A stretch of DNA of 64,000 nucleotides from Lithospermum erythrorhizon (GCA_019722365.1 JADFUC010001903.1:186001-250000); one strand, 5' to 3'; positions 34,901-47,699 are shown, counted from the stretch's first letter. Notes: generated by a model not told the origin, from the letters alone. Made by a program: numbers and translations.

Positions 34901-36583
34901 TTTCTGCTCAGGTTCAGCAAGAGGACATATTACCGGCAGTCCCTTCTGGCCCTTCTTTAGGAGATTTTGTTCTCTGGAAGGGGGAGTCTCCAAATTACTC
35001 TCCTGCTCCAGCGTGGTCTACTGAATCTGTTAAACCCTCAAAAGCAACCTCCCTTAGGGATATTTTGAAGGAGCAAGAAAAGAAGGTAGTTTCTGCACAT
35101 AATCAAATAGGGCAAAATCTTCAGAAACCTATTACAAATTCCACTTCCAAGGGAAGTGAGTCTTCATGGTCTATTTCATCATCTCCTCCTGCCAAGGCTG
35201 CAACTCCTATTCAGATAAATTCTCAATCAAAACATAAAGTTGATGATGATCTGTTCTGGGGCCCAATAGACCAATCCAAACAGGAGTCAAAGCAGTATGG
35301 ATCCTCTCCTTTGACATTTGTTTATTCACTACATTTCTTTTTATTCTTTGAAGCTATGTAGTTTGTGGGGTACTATTTCTTTATCATAATTTTACCCACT
35401 GAGCTTACAATTTCTGCATGCTATAATGTGATGTAGGAGAAGTAACATGTTTTCGATATTTGCATAAGGCGGTGAATAAATATCTCATACAGTGGGCCTT
35501 TGAGATATATTCTAGGCGTCTTCTGTTTATACACCTCCATTCTTGAATGTGCTCTCGTGATATTTATGCAGACACAGATACATATACTCTTGCAACTCTC
35601 TCATGGATGTGGATAATAAATTTATTTGTTTCCAAATTGATTTGATATTTATAATTTTCATACTTCTTTTTTTACCTCCGCCTGCAGGTCAGACTTTCCA
35701 CAGCTAGGAAGTCAACGTGGAAGCAAAATCACACCACCGAAAGGAACTTTAGGAGGGTCATTGAGCAAGCAGAAATCAGTAAGTGGGCGTGGTCTGGACT
35801 ATTCAGTTTCGTCATCCCCTGCCTCTGCTCACTCAAAAGTAAAAGGGAAGATAGATGCTTCATCAAAAGAATCAGGTACGACATCCAAGTTTGCCTTTAC
35901 TTATTAAGTCTATCTGTTTGAAAGAGCAAGGGGGTTAAAGATGAGCATAATATATGCAGAGGCTATGGATTTCCGTGAATGGTGCGAAAGCGAATCCTTC
36001 AGGCTCATCGGCACAAAAGGTACTATATTTTTACATGTCATGTACTTTTTTAATGCTAGGGTTGACAGCTATGCTGACAAGAGAGAGCAATGGATTCTGA
36101 TATTTTGTGGTGCTTAATTGCTTCATGTGTGTCTAGTGTCTACTGTGTTCTATAATCAGAATTCAGACCCTACTTAAATAATCCCTTTTTTTCTTCTTTT
36201 TTTCAGATACTAGTTTCTTGGAATTCTGTTTAAAGCAGTCAAGGTCAGAGGCTGAAGTGCTTCTTGTTGAGAATATTGGATCTTATGATCCTGATCATGA
36301 GTTTATCGAGAAGTTCTTGAACTACAAAGATTTGTTGCCTGCTGATGTCCTTGACATAGCCTTCCAAGGTCGCAATGACCGGAAGTCTGCTGGGTCAGGT
36401 GCCGGAAATATGATATCTGGCAATGTTGGTCATAACAGGGTTCCCGAGCAAAAGAAAGCAACTCCGGAGGCAGCTTCGAAGAAAAAGGGAAAAAAGGGGA
36501 AGAAGGTGAGTCCTTCTGTTTTGGGATTTAGTGTTGTGAGCAATCGGATAATGATGGGAGAGATCCAGACTCCTGAGGACTAA
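28965..36583 (+). CDS. EXA1: EXA1/GIGYF-type GYF-domain translational regulator (5' exon unresolved)
   Basis: Exons: 28965-29053, 29239-30156, 30271-30391, 30472-30537, 30783-31490, 32711-35294, 35688-35875, 35960-36019, 36207-36583, with all phases consistent; about 1,700 residues plus the missing first exon, near the length of Arabidopsis EXA1. Order of parts: SDNPIPLSPQWLQPK; a long Asp/Arg-rich region (RRDHWLDEERDSNSP, REKWAGSGKD); the eIF4E-binding motif YHRTKLL at 30007-30027; the GYF domain (YYKDPQGAIQGPFSGIDVIG then WFEAGYFGIDLQVRLA, about 31090-31260); Gln-rich coiled stretch (33280-33450); WxGESPN-like and SDFPQLG segments; REWCESE...SFLEFC and FLNYKDLLPADVL near the end; a basic KKKGKKGKK tail. 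Family knowledge: EXA1 (Arabidopsis At5g42950) binds eIF4E, limits translation, supports potexvirus infection and restrains NLR levels; GYF domains bind Pro-rich partners. An 11-residue unit is repeated three times at 34435-34533. Confidence 0.93.
30550..30626 (+). repeat. 33-bp tandem repeat in EXA1 intron
   Basis: The unit starting GTTCATTATGTACTCAATGA occurs twice without change (30550, 30583) and a third, cut copy starts at 30616. It lies in the intron between the exons ending 30537 and starting 30783. Confidence 0.9.
31931..32160. mobile_element. Stowaway-like MITE in EXA1 intron
   Basis: Left end TTCCTTCCGTTTCAATTTAT and right end, reverse-complemented, CTCCCTCCATCTCAATTTAA form a terminal inverted repeat of about 27 bases. 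TA flanks both sides (31929-31930 and 32161-32162), the Stowaway target duplication. It is 230 bases, non-coding, in the intron between 31490 and 32711. Confidence 0.8.
34435..34533 (+). repeat. In-frame 33-bp triplication in EXA1
   Basis: Three head-to-tail copies encode STPWAGAVSNS, STPWAGAVSNS and SAPWAGVVSNS. The first two are almost identical in DNA, the third differs in two codons. From memory, relatives carry this WAGV-type motif once. Confidence 0.95.
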
Positions 36584-38860
36584 GTTATTCGACATTGTAA
36601 TTACTTGAATCTCAACCAAGCTTTAGTGTAAATGACTTTTGGAGTTCTCTATAATATAGAGCAACAGCGGCAAAGTAATGAATCTGCGCCAGCAATTTTG
36701 TAAAACCTGCAGTTAGACATCGACTTTTACTTGTAGCGCTAACTCACTACGGGCGCTGCGTACTATATGTCGTCTTTCTTGGAGGCTTTTTCTTTTTCTG
36801 TGTACAATGTTTAATTAGACAATTAGTTTACAGAGTTATCTGTTTGCTATCTCTTTGCAATATGGATCTTTGTTTAAGCTTTTGCTAACCAAAACGGATA
36901 AAACTCAATTTTTGAACTTTGATGATGTTTATGCTGTTTTATGTATTTGTTCTGAGATTCTACCACTGGATTGCTCGACATTTGAGCCTCGTGCAGTTTT
37001 CACTGATATAGGGGATAAAATCCATCAAATACAATTCTACCTCCATTTCATTTTAATTGGGTGGTTTAACTCATCAATAAAAAATATACAACTTCTATTC
37101 TAAATTGATCAATATTTGAATAGTTTGTTATTAACTTCAAATATGACTGACTCGAATGAATTATCATTTGACGATTGCGCCCCTCGACATACTTTTAGTT
37201 AGCTTTTATGTTAAATGGTAGCCGCCAAAGTTGTCAACAAAGATACTTCACGACGCGTCGAATACGCAAGAATACGATTTCATATTTAAGCTGGCTTAAG
37301 CCATGCTCTCCTCACACTTTCACCTACCGCTGAGAGACATCTCATGATTTATTTCTTCCGAATCTCGCATGTAGATCTCGGCCACAAGATACGATTTCCA
37401 CAATTTTAGTGAAGTTTTCTCCTAAAGTGAGGGGGCTCGGTTGCATTAATGAGGCATGTGTTCCTTATTAAATGTTCATGTGGATTTAAAGTTTGCAAGT
37501 ACCAAGAGAATGAGATATTGAGATGGTTGATTGTTTGATCTAATTCGAAGATCAATGTTAATTTCAGGTGTAATTTATATACTCCGTACTTTGAACTTTT
37601 TGGCATATTTTCAAACATAAAAAATAGTAAGAATCAAGACATTCAAATAAAGATTTCGAAGATAGATCTAATATGGATTATTACATCTTATGTTATATTT
37701 CCTCTCGTCTCTAAATGATTAATCTTTTAGCCTAATGTACACAAATTAAGGTCGGATGTATTTTACTTTATTTATTTTTATGACAACTTTTTCTTTATGT
37801 CTAAAAGGTGATTAATAATGCCAATTAAAACAAATAAAGTAGGAATATAAAGAAAAAAAAATGAAAAGTTATCTTAAAAATATAAAAAATTAAATAATTT
37901 GATACAATAACACATGTCCCGCTTTAGTACCATACGGTACGGTTGTTTGAATAGAACCCCACTTCTTTGGGGAGGTCCACATGTTAATAAAAAAATTAAA
38001 AATTGAAAAAAGAATCAACATACTCCTAGAGCTATAGAACATTAAAAGTACACTCTTGCAAAATTGTATAATAATAAATTGAATATCCAATTGCTCAATT
38101 TCTCATTAACTTAAATATTTGATGTAAGTAAAGATTTAATGTCATTTTTTCCCCTCAATTAAATATTTTGTTTATGGTGTTGTCTTGATCGTTAGTTTAT
38201 GATGGTTTTCTTGATTTTATATTGAATTATACATATATTTTGAATTTCTAATATGTTAAATTTTTTGAGAAAATTAAATATTAAAAGTTGATTGATGATT
38301 TTGCTTCAAGAGGCAAATTACAACTTTTAAACAAATAATTTATTTTTGTCAACAAAACTTTTAATGCATTTTCTTTCGAATAAGTATATCAATAAAATCG
38401 ATTTCTTTAAATTAATATGTTTACTTACTATCATTAAACAAAAAATTATTGATAATCTTAATAAAACGCCTCATTTTATATTTAGCATATAACTCAAGCA
38501 TTTAGTGAGACAACCTTCGCATTTAACATTGCAGCTAAAATATCAATCATTTAAAAAAGGAGAGAGTAGTTTTTCATATAAAACTCATTAAGCAATTTTA
38601 ACGTCCGAAATCAAGGTTTATAGTATATCCTAAATTCAACCACAAGTTCAAATTTATTGATAGTGAACTCATCAAGTTCAAGGTATATAGTGCTGGAAGT
38701 ACCCCTTGTAAAATAGAATTGGATATGGAACTTATATTTGGAGGGACATAACAAAACTACTCTTCACTGTTTGGTTTGATGGTTTGAAATTTTGAATGAT
38801 ATAAGTAGATGTCAAAGCTATGAGGTATGAGAGCTCCATTATACTTTCGAGTCGTGCAGA
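36584..38860. other. EXA1 3' UTR and intergenic DNA
   Basis: The first 300 bases or so are likely 3' UTR of the GYF gene. The rest is AT-rich; no gene, RNA or clear element termini were found. Confidence 0.4.
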
Positions 38861-39761
38861 TCAATGTTTCTGCTGCTTTCCCTTCTTCTCCAGCTTGCCC
38901 AATTTGTTGTCTTTCTTCCTGGAAGTTCTGTCAAAATGCTTAAAATACAATTCTATTGATCAAACGCATTTAAATGGAACATCAAATATGTAGCAGTCAA
39001 TTTAAATAGGTTTTATACTCTTGGTCTCCGGTAGCTGTTAATATTGGTTCAAGATCCGTCGTATATATATAGTCATGGGACGATTCAAGTCTTATGTATG
39101 TACCTAGTTTTGTATGGGGATTCAGGCAACGGAGATTCAAATTCTAGATCATATAGAAGGGAGGGGTGAAATGACATCTTGGCAATCTCCGAAATAGCAG
39201 CATTTTGAGTAGCAGGAACTTCACTGACTAGATCCTCATAGGCAGCCTCGAAAGCTGCCTGCCAGAAACTAGGCAACCTCATGGTGTTACTATGACGACT
39301 ATATACATTCCACATATCCTTCACCTTTTTCTCTCTTTCCTCCACTTCCTGCTTGAAATAAGATATTCTTGTTCAAAATTAAAACCGCCCATTCAAATTT
39401 AAAATCTGTCAATTTTTAATAATGTATTGACATCCTTGTAGTGACGTTCTAACTAAAATATGAATTTTATAAAACGAAGTAAAGCATAATTTAATATGCA
39501 TACCAGGATGTCGAGGTGATGATGGAAAGCAGAATCAAAGTGATGAGAGACATGTTTGAGGTTGGCAGCTGCAGACCGCTTGAGAGTGACAGAGCCAGTG
39601 AACATTGACCATAATGCTAGTAAACTCATTGCTGCTAATGCCCATAACTTAAAGTATTTCCCTTTCCAAGAATATCCACCATCTACACCTTCTTTCTTCC
39701 CATTTGATGCTGTTTTTGTTGTTGTAATTCCACTGGCTATTTGAGCTTTTTCGTCTCTCAT
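38861..39761 (-). CDS. Small plant single-pass membrane protein, function unknown
   Basis: Three reverse-strand exons: 39504-39761, 39104-39348 and 38861-38927, giving 189 residues. The third exon replaces the read-through end of exon 2: a donor after AAAACTAG at 39104 and an acceptor GACAG before 38927 restore frame and add TSRKKDNKLGKLEKKGKQQK, a basic tail. Residues 38-60 (FKLWALAAMSLLALWSMFTG) form one membrane helix; the N-terminus before it is polar. After it come a His-rich patch, a charged helix (EVEEREKKVKDMWNVYSRHS) and a conserved-looking RLPSFWQAAFEAAYEDL. This resembles an uncharacterised plant-only family, possibly DUF1195, from memory and not confirmed. Intact frame, good splice sites and lack of repeats support a real gene. 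Confidence 0.75.
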
Positions 39762-42110
39762 ATCTTCTTCTTTCTATCTTATCAACTTCCCAAAGACTAT
39801 GTATATATAAACTGTAGTGTTAATGGTACACTTGTCGATCATTTAATAGTAATTGCATTAAATGAGTGATTATTGTTTAACAAAACATAATTCTCCGTAA
39901 ATTAGAAGGTGATATGAACGATGCGGAAGTGTAGCACCGACGGGAAGTTGGTCCCACCGAAGCGGGTAGTGTTTGGTGGCTTCTATTAATTACATTAAAA
40001 CTGTCCAATTGCATTTCACTATTACCTCTTTACGCGTTGCCTTGTAAATTTGAATAAGAAAACTATCACGTAACGTAGGAATGGTATTGATTTCACACTT
40101 GAAAAACAAACAAACTTGGATTAATACTATTCTTCACCTACTTGTCGATTAATGGGGTTTGAACCATTTTATGTTAGCCAATGATATTATTTATAATGAT
40201 TTAAATTTTAATCGAGTCAGAATCTAATAATTGTCGACTTTTTTATTTTTATTTTCTAAAACATAATAAAAATCCTACGGGATCCAACATCTGACTACTG
40301 GGATCCATACTATCTTATATCCAGACCGATTTTGTAATGATGTCACAAAAAATGAAAGAAAATTTATAAAATATTTCCAATACTTTTGAAGGATATCAAA
40401 ATGAAAAATATAAAAAATTATTACACAATAATACATGTTGTTAATAAATAGGAGTATCAAAAAACTTTGATAGTACGGATGCACAACATTTGATGCCTAT
40501 GCAATAGTGGCACACTTTGATATAAAAAATTGATTTATGATTGTTCAACACATACATGGCCCTTGGCGGGGCATAGTAACTTTGGTTTCTGAAGATGCTA
40601 CAAATAATACGTATTTGGTCCTTGAGGATTTTCTATGTTCGAAGTATTTAATTGTGTGTTCCAGGGATGGAGAGATGTGTCCTGTGCAACTTTAAAGCTC
40701 ATCATTTGCTTCATTGTGCGTTCATTCCGGCTTTTGCTAAAACGTGATGCTATGAATGTTGGCCGAGGCATTTGTTCAAACAAGGGTATCAATATTACTT
40801 TCCAATTGAAATTATGATTACCTCTAACATTAGACGTAAAGCACAACTATCCTATCAATTACGGGTTCCTTCCAGATGCCAAGGTCCTCAATGTGCTTAT
40901 TACCAAATAGTATCACCTTCCGTTTAAGTTAAATGGATTTTTTGTACAATTTTACTTTTATATGACAACAAGGATGTTATCAGTTCAATTCAAACAGAAA
41001 ATAACAACCAAATCGAACTGAAATTTTACCAATTTGATTGGAAAAAAATTAGACCAAACCAAAATGGAAGGAAAAAAATAAACATACAAAAATAAATAAG
41101 TTTTGATTTTAGCATAAAAAGAAACCAATAAAACCGAATCAAGTATATATATTTTTATTAGAACACTTATATTTGTGATATTTTTAGTTTATAATTACTA
41201 TAATTTGAAATTCATGAATACTCTAGTTTAGTTTGAAATCATATATTTGGTAAATGATTTTAAATGTGTTACTAATCAATGTTATTATTCAATATGCATA
41301 TGTAAATAATCTGTTTATGGAGCTATATATTTAAAACAATTCATTAAAAATAAGATACTTTCAATCTTAAAATAATTGAATTTCTGCATATAGAAATAAA
41401 TCTTTAATCTTAAACTATTTAATTATATTATTTAAAAAATTAATATTTTAAAAAACAAATCCAATTATATAAAATTTATATATTTAAAAATAATTAATAA
41501 TTAATAATCATATTGACAAGAAATGTTTGGAAACAATCTGCAACATTTTATGAGGAATAAACAGAGCATCTCAGAAAAAGATGGTGTACAGACATTCAAC
41601 ACGGCATCAAGTTCAGTCCGCCCGTCTGCTTCTTTCTCATCATCGACAGTAATAAATAAAAAGGGCATCAGTTAATAAGCGGAGTTTTGTGTCTACACAG
41701 ATGATTCAGTGTGTAGGATAAGGTTATTACATCACCTGCCCGAATAAAACTAAATATCGGATGGTCCATTTGACAGAATAGCAATTCGTATATAATGTGC
41801 TATGCGCTGGTAAGCCATCCGAAGCTATATATATGCATCAGCTTTATCCCCTTGCACACTGCATTTCACAAGGAGAGGGTAAATCTGATGCTTTCGAATA
41901 ATAAAACTCATCATATCAACGCCAACATTAAATAGGCAATTACAAATCTAGGGTTTATTTTCTGGGCCGGATAAGTAACCCAGACCCAATAACATATTTA
42001 GCCTCTCGTATCAATTTGTCTTATCAGCTTTTCTTTTATTAAACGTCCCATCTTTCTCATGTTTACCTCTTCAAATTATATTTTTAACATTAAAATAAAC
42101 ACAAGTAAAA
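39762..42110. other. AT-rich intergenic DNA
   Basis: No supported gene. Frames at 40598-40846 (both strands) carry no recognisable domain. AACCAAACC-type repeats near 41000-41140 suggest transposon subterminal DNA. Confidence 0.4.
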
Positions 42111-42114
42111 TTAT

Positions 42115-43620
42115 TGGAATGGTTAGATGAACCGGGCCCGGCACATGTTCGACGTGGCCCAGAGCCCGCATCTAACCGGCCGGGCCGGACTGCTATAATA
42201 ACGGGTCCCTATTCGTTCGAGTCCCGTATCAAGTTTGCCATGGTACTGGCCAAACTAAGACTCACTTTTGATTAAATTTGATACAAACGGTAACGGTATC
42301 CCGATAACGCATAACGGATATATAATCCGCTTACTCCTAGCCATGACGCAGATATCGCTCGTGACATTAACGGCAATTAATGCTAAAGTCCAACGGCTAT
42401 TTTTTAGAATTTGTATGACTTAACTCAAAAACATTGATAAAAATTAGTACTATCAAGCTGGTGTAAAGTGGCATCAAGCCATCTAAACGGTACCCCTGTC
42501 AACCTCGCAATACCATCCTCTTACGACAAACTCGTAATGAAGAGGTCTATAAAGTGGGCAACACCTCCTCATTTATCACAACTCACAATCATTCTTAAGC
42601 AATATCAAAGAAATAAAGAATCACTTTCTAACCAATTACAATATTCATTACTTGTGGTTTTTGGGCTTTTGTTTTGCTACAATCAAGCCGAATCGAATCT
42701 TACCTTTTGCTCCATTTATGATCCGGTATTATCTATCAACTTTTATAAATTCTCATATTTGTTTCTCTAAATTAATGGCATCAAAAACGTAACCTCGGGG
42801 TAAAAGGCCCAGCGATAATTGCTAAGATGCCTAGTGATTTTGTTAATTTGTATGAGGACGAAGGAACCATTTAATAACCACTCAGTTATTAACTTAACTA
42901 CCGCTACTTGATACTACTATCAGAGGAAAAAACTTCATGGATTTTAAACATTTCATGGAGAATCTAAAAAACAAATGGCAACTTGTTTAAACTTGTAAAG
43001 AGTACTCCAATCATGGAAACGGCGGGGTAAAGTGGGGATCCGGCTCATCTTGTTGCACACTTGGCCATAAGATCATTAAAGATAAGATGTGGAGTGTGGT
43101 ACATATGAACTATTGATACCCAAACCGCAAAACTTTTTTAGTATTTTACTTATACGACAGTAAAACTATGAAATTTGTAATCTGCAGTTCTTTGCCTTTT
43201 AATCATCAGGATGAATGGCTGTCACCAAAACGGATTCAAAACGCCGTTAATCCCCTGTTTTATCCCTTGGCTTCCATTTTACTTAAACTATACTCTCAAA
43301 TATTTTAAAAAGCGAAAGAGATCTTCTAGTAAAACTCTGCCAACTCGCTTTCAAAATGTGGCTCGACTAAGGATATCGGGTGTCTTTTTGGACGATATAA
43401 ATGTGTGTAACATGCCACGGATTTAATTACATCTACCTTACAAAATGAGAATTATATATTTTAGACGTATCGCTAAACATAACCATATTCAAAATTCGAA
43501 GGTATACTTATCGCGTTAATGATTACAAACGCTGAATAGATTACTTCAATTTCACTGGATAATGCTGGGCCCGCTTAATAACGTTTCAATTGAAAAATTA
43601 AAGATGCCTATTAAACCGGA
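42115..43620. mobile_element. hAT-like relic with GGCCCGG-rich end
   Basis: The left part has CCGGGCCCGGCACATG, ACGTGGCCCAGAGCC and GGCCGGGCCGG; the right part has TGGGCCCGC at about 43567. ACATGTTCGACG followed by GGCCCA occurs both here (42143) and in the hAT relic near 25510, so the two probably belong to related families. No transposase motif could be read with confidence. The frame at 42468-42770 may be a piece of it. Confidence 0.45.
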
Positions 43621-45740
43621 TTTTAGTTAACTTTTTCATGTTAGATGTTTATGTCACGTCCTTCAATTGGCTTGATAAGTCTAATTAAATCACGGGTTTT
43701 GTTTAATGAGCTTGGCTCGTTAGTTAACTAGTTAGGTCATTAATTTATGAGCTCTATATATATGAGAGCTTCATGAAGGTTTTATTAAGCAACATTAGAA
43801 ATAAAACCCTAGTTATTAACATTTAAGATTTTCTGCCTCCTCCTTATGTAGAGCCGAAATTCTTCATTAAAAAATCAAGTTTGGATTTTTATTCTTCATT
43901 CAATTGATATCCAGCTTCTAGCAAACCTATGCGAGATCAAGTTACATGATATAAATTCCATCAAATCGACTAAAATCAAATCATATTGGGGTAGATTATA
44001 CTATTATTTATATAGTATAATAAATTATAATGTGTTATAATATACCATAATGTATTATAACTTATAATAATTGATTATAATGCATGATAATGTATTATAT
44101 AAGATAATATAATTATATACCTTCGATTTTGCAATTATTTTGGACTTAAGAATCGTAATTCCCATGCATTTAATTTTTAAAGTTAAGCAATATTTTGTTT
44201 TTAATGGTAAAGAAAAGATAAATAATGAAGATGAAAATGAAAGATATTTTATATTATTTAATGAGGGGGTATACAGTCATTTCATGATTAAATCGTGGTA
44301 TTCTTCAAAACAAAATAGATAATGCGTGTAGCAACAATTATGTTGACTCATTATTTTGCTGGGTGCTTTTTCGATGATATATTGCATGTCGAGAGTTTAT
44401 AAAAGTTTGACTTCTTGCAAAATCTATGGACTATCAACTACTACCAACTTATGATACTAAACAATTGTTTAGTATCCTGTTACTAAAAGGTAATTATGTA
44501 ATTTGGCATAATTATGTACCATGACAAATAAATATAAATATGGGCGATGATATTACAAAATACTACAAATCAAAAGTTAAGAGATGCTTAATAAAATAGC
44601 TACAAACCATAATGTATTCTTATATTACGACATAAAAACTTAATCGGCTTACAATATTATGCATTGCTATCAAGTTCAAGACTACCACACATGAAAAACA
44701 AACCAATATTTCTGTAAGAGATCGAAAAGCACAATAAATACATTGCTATATATTATAAATATTAAGTGACAAATTTCTCAATGCACATCATCAAACAATC
44801 TTGAGGCATTAGAATTACCAACTTCAAAATCAACTAAAAATCAAAACTTTAACCATAATTCATCACAAAAAATATAAAAAAATCACCTGGTCTTATGTTG
44901 CGCAATCTATTAATCTCCATTAATTACCAACTTCAAATTCAACAAAAAATCAAAACTTTAACCAAAATTTACCACAAAACCCCCAAAAAATTCACCTGAA
45001 ATTACGATACAAATCATGAATACTCATCTTACGTGAACAAATCAATCACCTACTAATCTACAAGTAGATGGGAGAGCTGGGAGATAGGGAAAAAAGAGAT
45101 TTGTAATTTTTAAACCCTATTGTTATTTTGAAATTGAAAGCACCAAAGGGAATAAATGCATGGGGAGCATTTTAATAGAAACATAATGAGCCTAAACCGA
45201 TTTAAATCGTTTCATATACACACATAACTATTGATGGTCAAAAGCTTAAGAATCAATGATTTAAGAGATGAAATTTGTTTAATAATATAATACTAAGAAA
45301 GTATTTAATATCAAAATGCTCAACTCTAGTATTTGTACAATTCTATCCCAACTAGTACTTGGTAGCTTGGTGATGCTACCCCAACATTATACCATTTGTC
45401 ATGATTTCCAATTTATTCACTTTCATTCAAGTTTTCTTATGTGAGTTTTCTCTTACGCATGGCAAATTGGAGAAAAATAAGATGACTGTATTCATATATC
45501 GAGTGTTGTCTAGTTAATCCCCCGAGTTATTAAAAGCAAATAGACTTGGTCCTCCATCTATTTACATGCAGTACCGAATTATTAGAAAAATTCCCACTGG
45601 CTTCATGTGTCAATGTATCTTTGCATCACTCCACAACGAGTTCTATAACAAGCATCCAAATGTTAAAGAATCTTCCCTCCTAAACTAGATTGCCGGCCTT
45701 TCTTTTGAATATATAAACATCTTCATCTATATTCATACAC
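43621..45740. other. Intergenic DNA with AT-rich palindromic and duplicated segments
   Basis: 44010-44110 is a near-pure AT tract made of ATAATGTATTATA-like units on both strands. 44818-44895 and 44927-45000 are two copies of a segment starting TACCAACTTCAAA and running through ATCAAAACTTTAACC to TTCACCTG or ATCACCTGG, about 109 bases apart. No gene seen before the OVATE promoter. Confidence 0.5.
45709..45718 (+). promoter_or_regulatory. TATA box of OVATE gene
   Basis: TATATAAAC lies about 40 bases before the start codon at 45753, implying a very short leader. Confidence 0.5.
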
Positions 45741-45752
45741 CAAATTTAGAAG

Positions 45753-46571
45753 ATGCCTTCATCAAAGCGTTCCAAGTTTCGCCTGACTCTTACCTCCTTG
45801 CAAATATGCCGTTCGAAACAAACAGCTTCTTTAGCGACATGTCCACTGCCTAAAAGTCTCGTATTTTCCCCTTTCAATCATAAATCATTCGAAATCTCGT
45901 ACCCAAATCTCCCTGAACCACCACCATCAACACCAACCGACCTTTCTGGCATTTGGGACGTGCCATCCAATGCCACCGTGGCTAGCTTTGCAGAGCATAA
46001 ACCAATATCCTGCAAATTGAACATGGGCTGCAGAGGAGCTAATTTTAAAACTTCAAGTTCAAGGTTCAAAAAAGAAGAAAATATTAACAAGGAAAAACTA
46101 AAAGCTACAGAGGATAGATGTTCACCATCTGAGGAGAATAGTAGGTCCAGTGTTGACGCCAATGAGGAAACAGAGAGCTTAGTTTCATCACATCCAAGCT
46201 CCAACTCTTCAACGGACAAGACATCGATTGGCCACGAAATAGGTAGAGAAAACGTAAATTCTGGAAAATTGAAACATTGTTATTCTTCAAATAAAACTGG
46301 TCTGGAGCAGGTGATTCCATGTCCTGAAGATGGAAAAGTGGATGAAAGTTATGCTGTTATGAAGAGGTCAAAGTCACCGACGGATGATTTTAAGAAGTCG
46401 ATGATGGAAATGATTGTTGAGAAACAGATGTTTGGAGTTGATGAGTTGGAACGTCTTTTATCTTGTTTTCTTTCACTTAATTCACGTCAGCATCATGCTG
46501 CCATTGTGAGTGCCTTCACTGAGGTTTGGATGGCCTTATTTTCTCAAACTGGCTGGCCTCCAGAGTGCTAA
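45753..46571 (+). CDS. OFP: OVATE family protein (transcriptional repressor)
   Basis: Intronless 272-residue protein. The C-terminal OVATE domain spans about 207-264: SPTDDFKKSMMEMIVEKQMF, then DELERLLSCFLSLNSRQHHA and VSAFTEVWMALF. The N-terminal part is basic (MPSSKRSKFRLTLTSLQICR) and the middle is long, Ser-rich and low in conserved features, including SRFKKEENINKEKLKATEDR. Family knowledge: OFPs are plant-only regulators that bind KNOX/BELL homeodomain proteins and TONNEAU1-recruiting proteins, repress transcription and control organ shape. It belongs to the OFP6/7/8-like group by the domain text, from memory. It starts at the only Met before the basic region, with a TATA box about 40 bases upstream. 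It stands alone with no linked neighbours. Confidence 0.95.
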   Translation: MPSSKRSKFRLTLTSLQICRSKQTASLATCPLPKSLVFSPFNHKSFEISYPNLPEPPPSTPTDLSGIWDVPSNATVASFAEHKPISCKLNMGCRGANFKTSSSRFKKEENINKEKLKATEDRCSPSEENSRSSVDANEETESLVSSHPSSNSSTDKTSIGHEIGRENVNSGKLKHCYSSNKTGLEQVIPCPEDGKVDESYAVMKRSKSPTDDFKKSMMEMIVEKQMFGVDELERLLSCFLSLNSRQHHAAIVSAFTEVWMALFSQTGWPPEC

Positions 46572-47100
46572 GTATTACAATAGTTTCGAATTCTATAATC
46601 ATGGATATGATGAACCTAACCATCTTTATTGTCAAGCATTATTTGGTTTGGATTTCATTGCGCCACTGAGCCACCACTGTGATAAATAAATACTCTTAAT
46701 AATTAAGCAGCTTAATCAGGTGGTGCAAGTTTATGGCAACTTTCATGATTTTTTTTTTAAATCTACCACTGCCCTTACAAATCTAGACCGAACTGTGACT
46801 CTAAATCATCGAAACCTCATAACCACTGGGATCGCTCGAATGCTTTCAACTTTCATGATTTTTTAGAGCTACGCTATATGCAAAAATTGTAGTAGTTAAA
46901 AGACAGATAGAATGTAATGAATTTGTATCAATATAAATAATTGTTTAGTTTGGAATATTTTATGAAGTATGTAGTGCAAATTTTCTCCTTACTCATAACA
47001 TTTTAATATGACATTAAGAATACAATTCATTTGATCAAATTTCTTCTTCTATAATGAATTTAATAATAGTTTCATCACGGTAATCTCTAAAATTGATAAT
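46572..47100. other. 3' flank of OVATE gene
   Basis: AT-rich, no gene. CAACTTTCATGATTTTTT occurs twice (about 46737 and 46848). Confidence 0.4.
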
Positions 47101-47104
47101 CTCA

Positions 47105-47690
47105 TCTTTATTTCTGATTTTAGGCCTATCAGTCCGTGTAATACAATTTACAAAATTGCTTCTAAAATCATGATGAATAAACTTAAATCGCACCTTAATT
47201 ATCTTCTCTCGAATTATCAAAATGGATTTATTAATAGAAGATTTATTCATGATAGTATTATCTTGGCTCAAGAGACCACACATCACATTAGAACATTTAA
47301 GTGTAAAAAAAAAATGGCTTGGCTGTAATCAAAGTGGACATGAATAAAGCATTTGATAAAATCAGATGGGATTTCGTCATTACTGTACTGAAGAAACTTA
47401 ACTTTCCTGACCACTCGCTCAATCTTGTGTTTATATGTTTGTCTTCTGTCAAGTACTTGGTTCTTGTTAATGGACGTACCTCCAATGTCTACACACGCTC
47501 GTGTGGTTTAAGGCAAGGGGATCCATCTCCCCCATTATTTTCTTCATTTGCACAGAAGTTATTTCGGCTTCTCTCATTATCTCGATGAATAATGAAGACA
47601 TTAAAGTTGTCTCTATAGCCCGCAATAGCCCACCACTTACATACTTACTCTTTGTAAACGATAGCTTCTTCTATTTTAACCTTTGCTAAC
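47105..47690 (+). mobile_element. LINE (non-LTR retrotransposon) reverse transcriptase relic
   Basis: Pieces of an L1-type RT are readable in shifting frames: PISPCNTIYKIASKIM-like text near 47125, NGFINRRFIHDSIILAQE near 47220, VIKVDMNKAFDKIRWDF at 47322, a GLRQGDPSPPLF box near 47507, and a last piece near 47645 where the catalytic FADD box reads FVND. Frame changes, a missing catalytic Asp and no endonuclease or 3' tail show a dead 5'- and 3'-truncated copy. Confidence 0.85.
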
Positions 47691-47699
47691 ATCCTCTAT

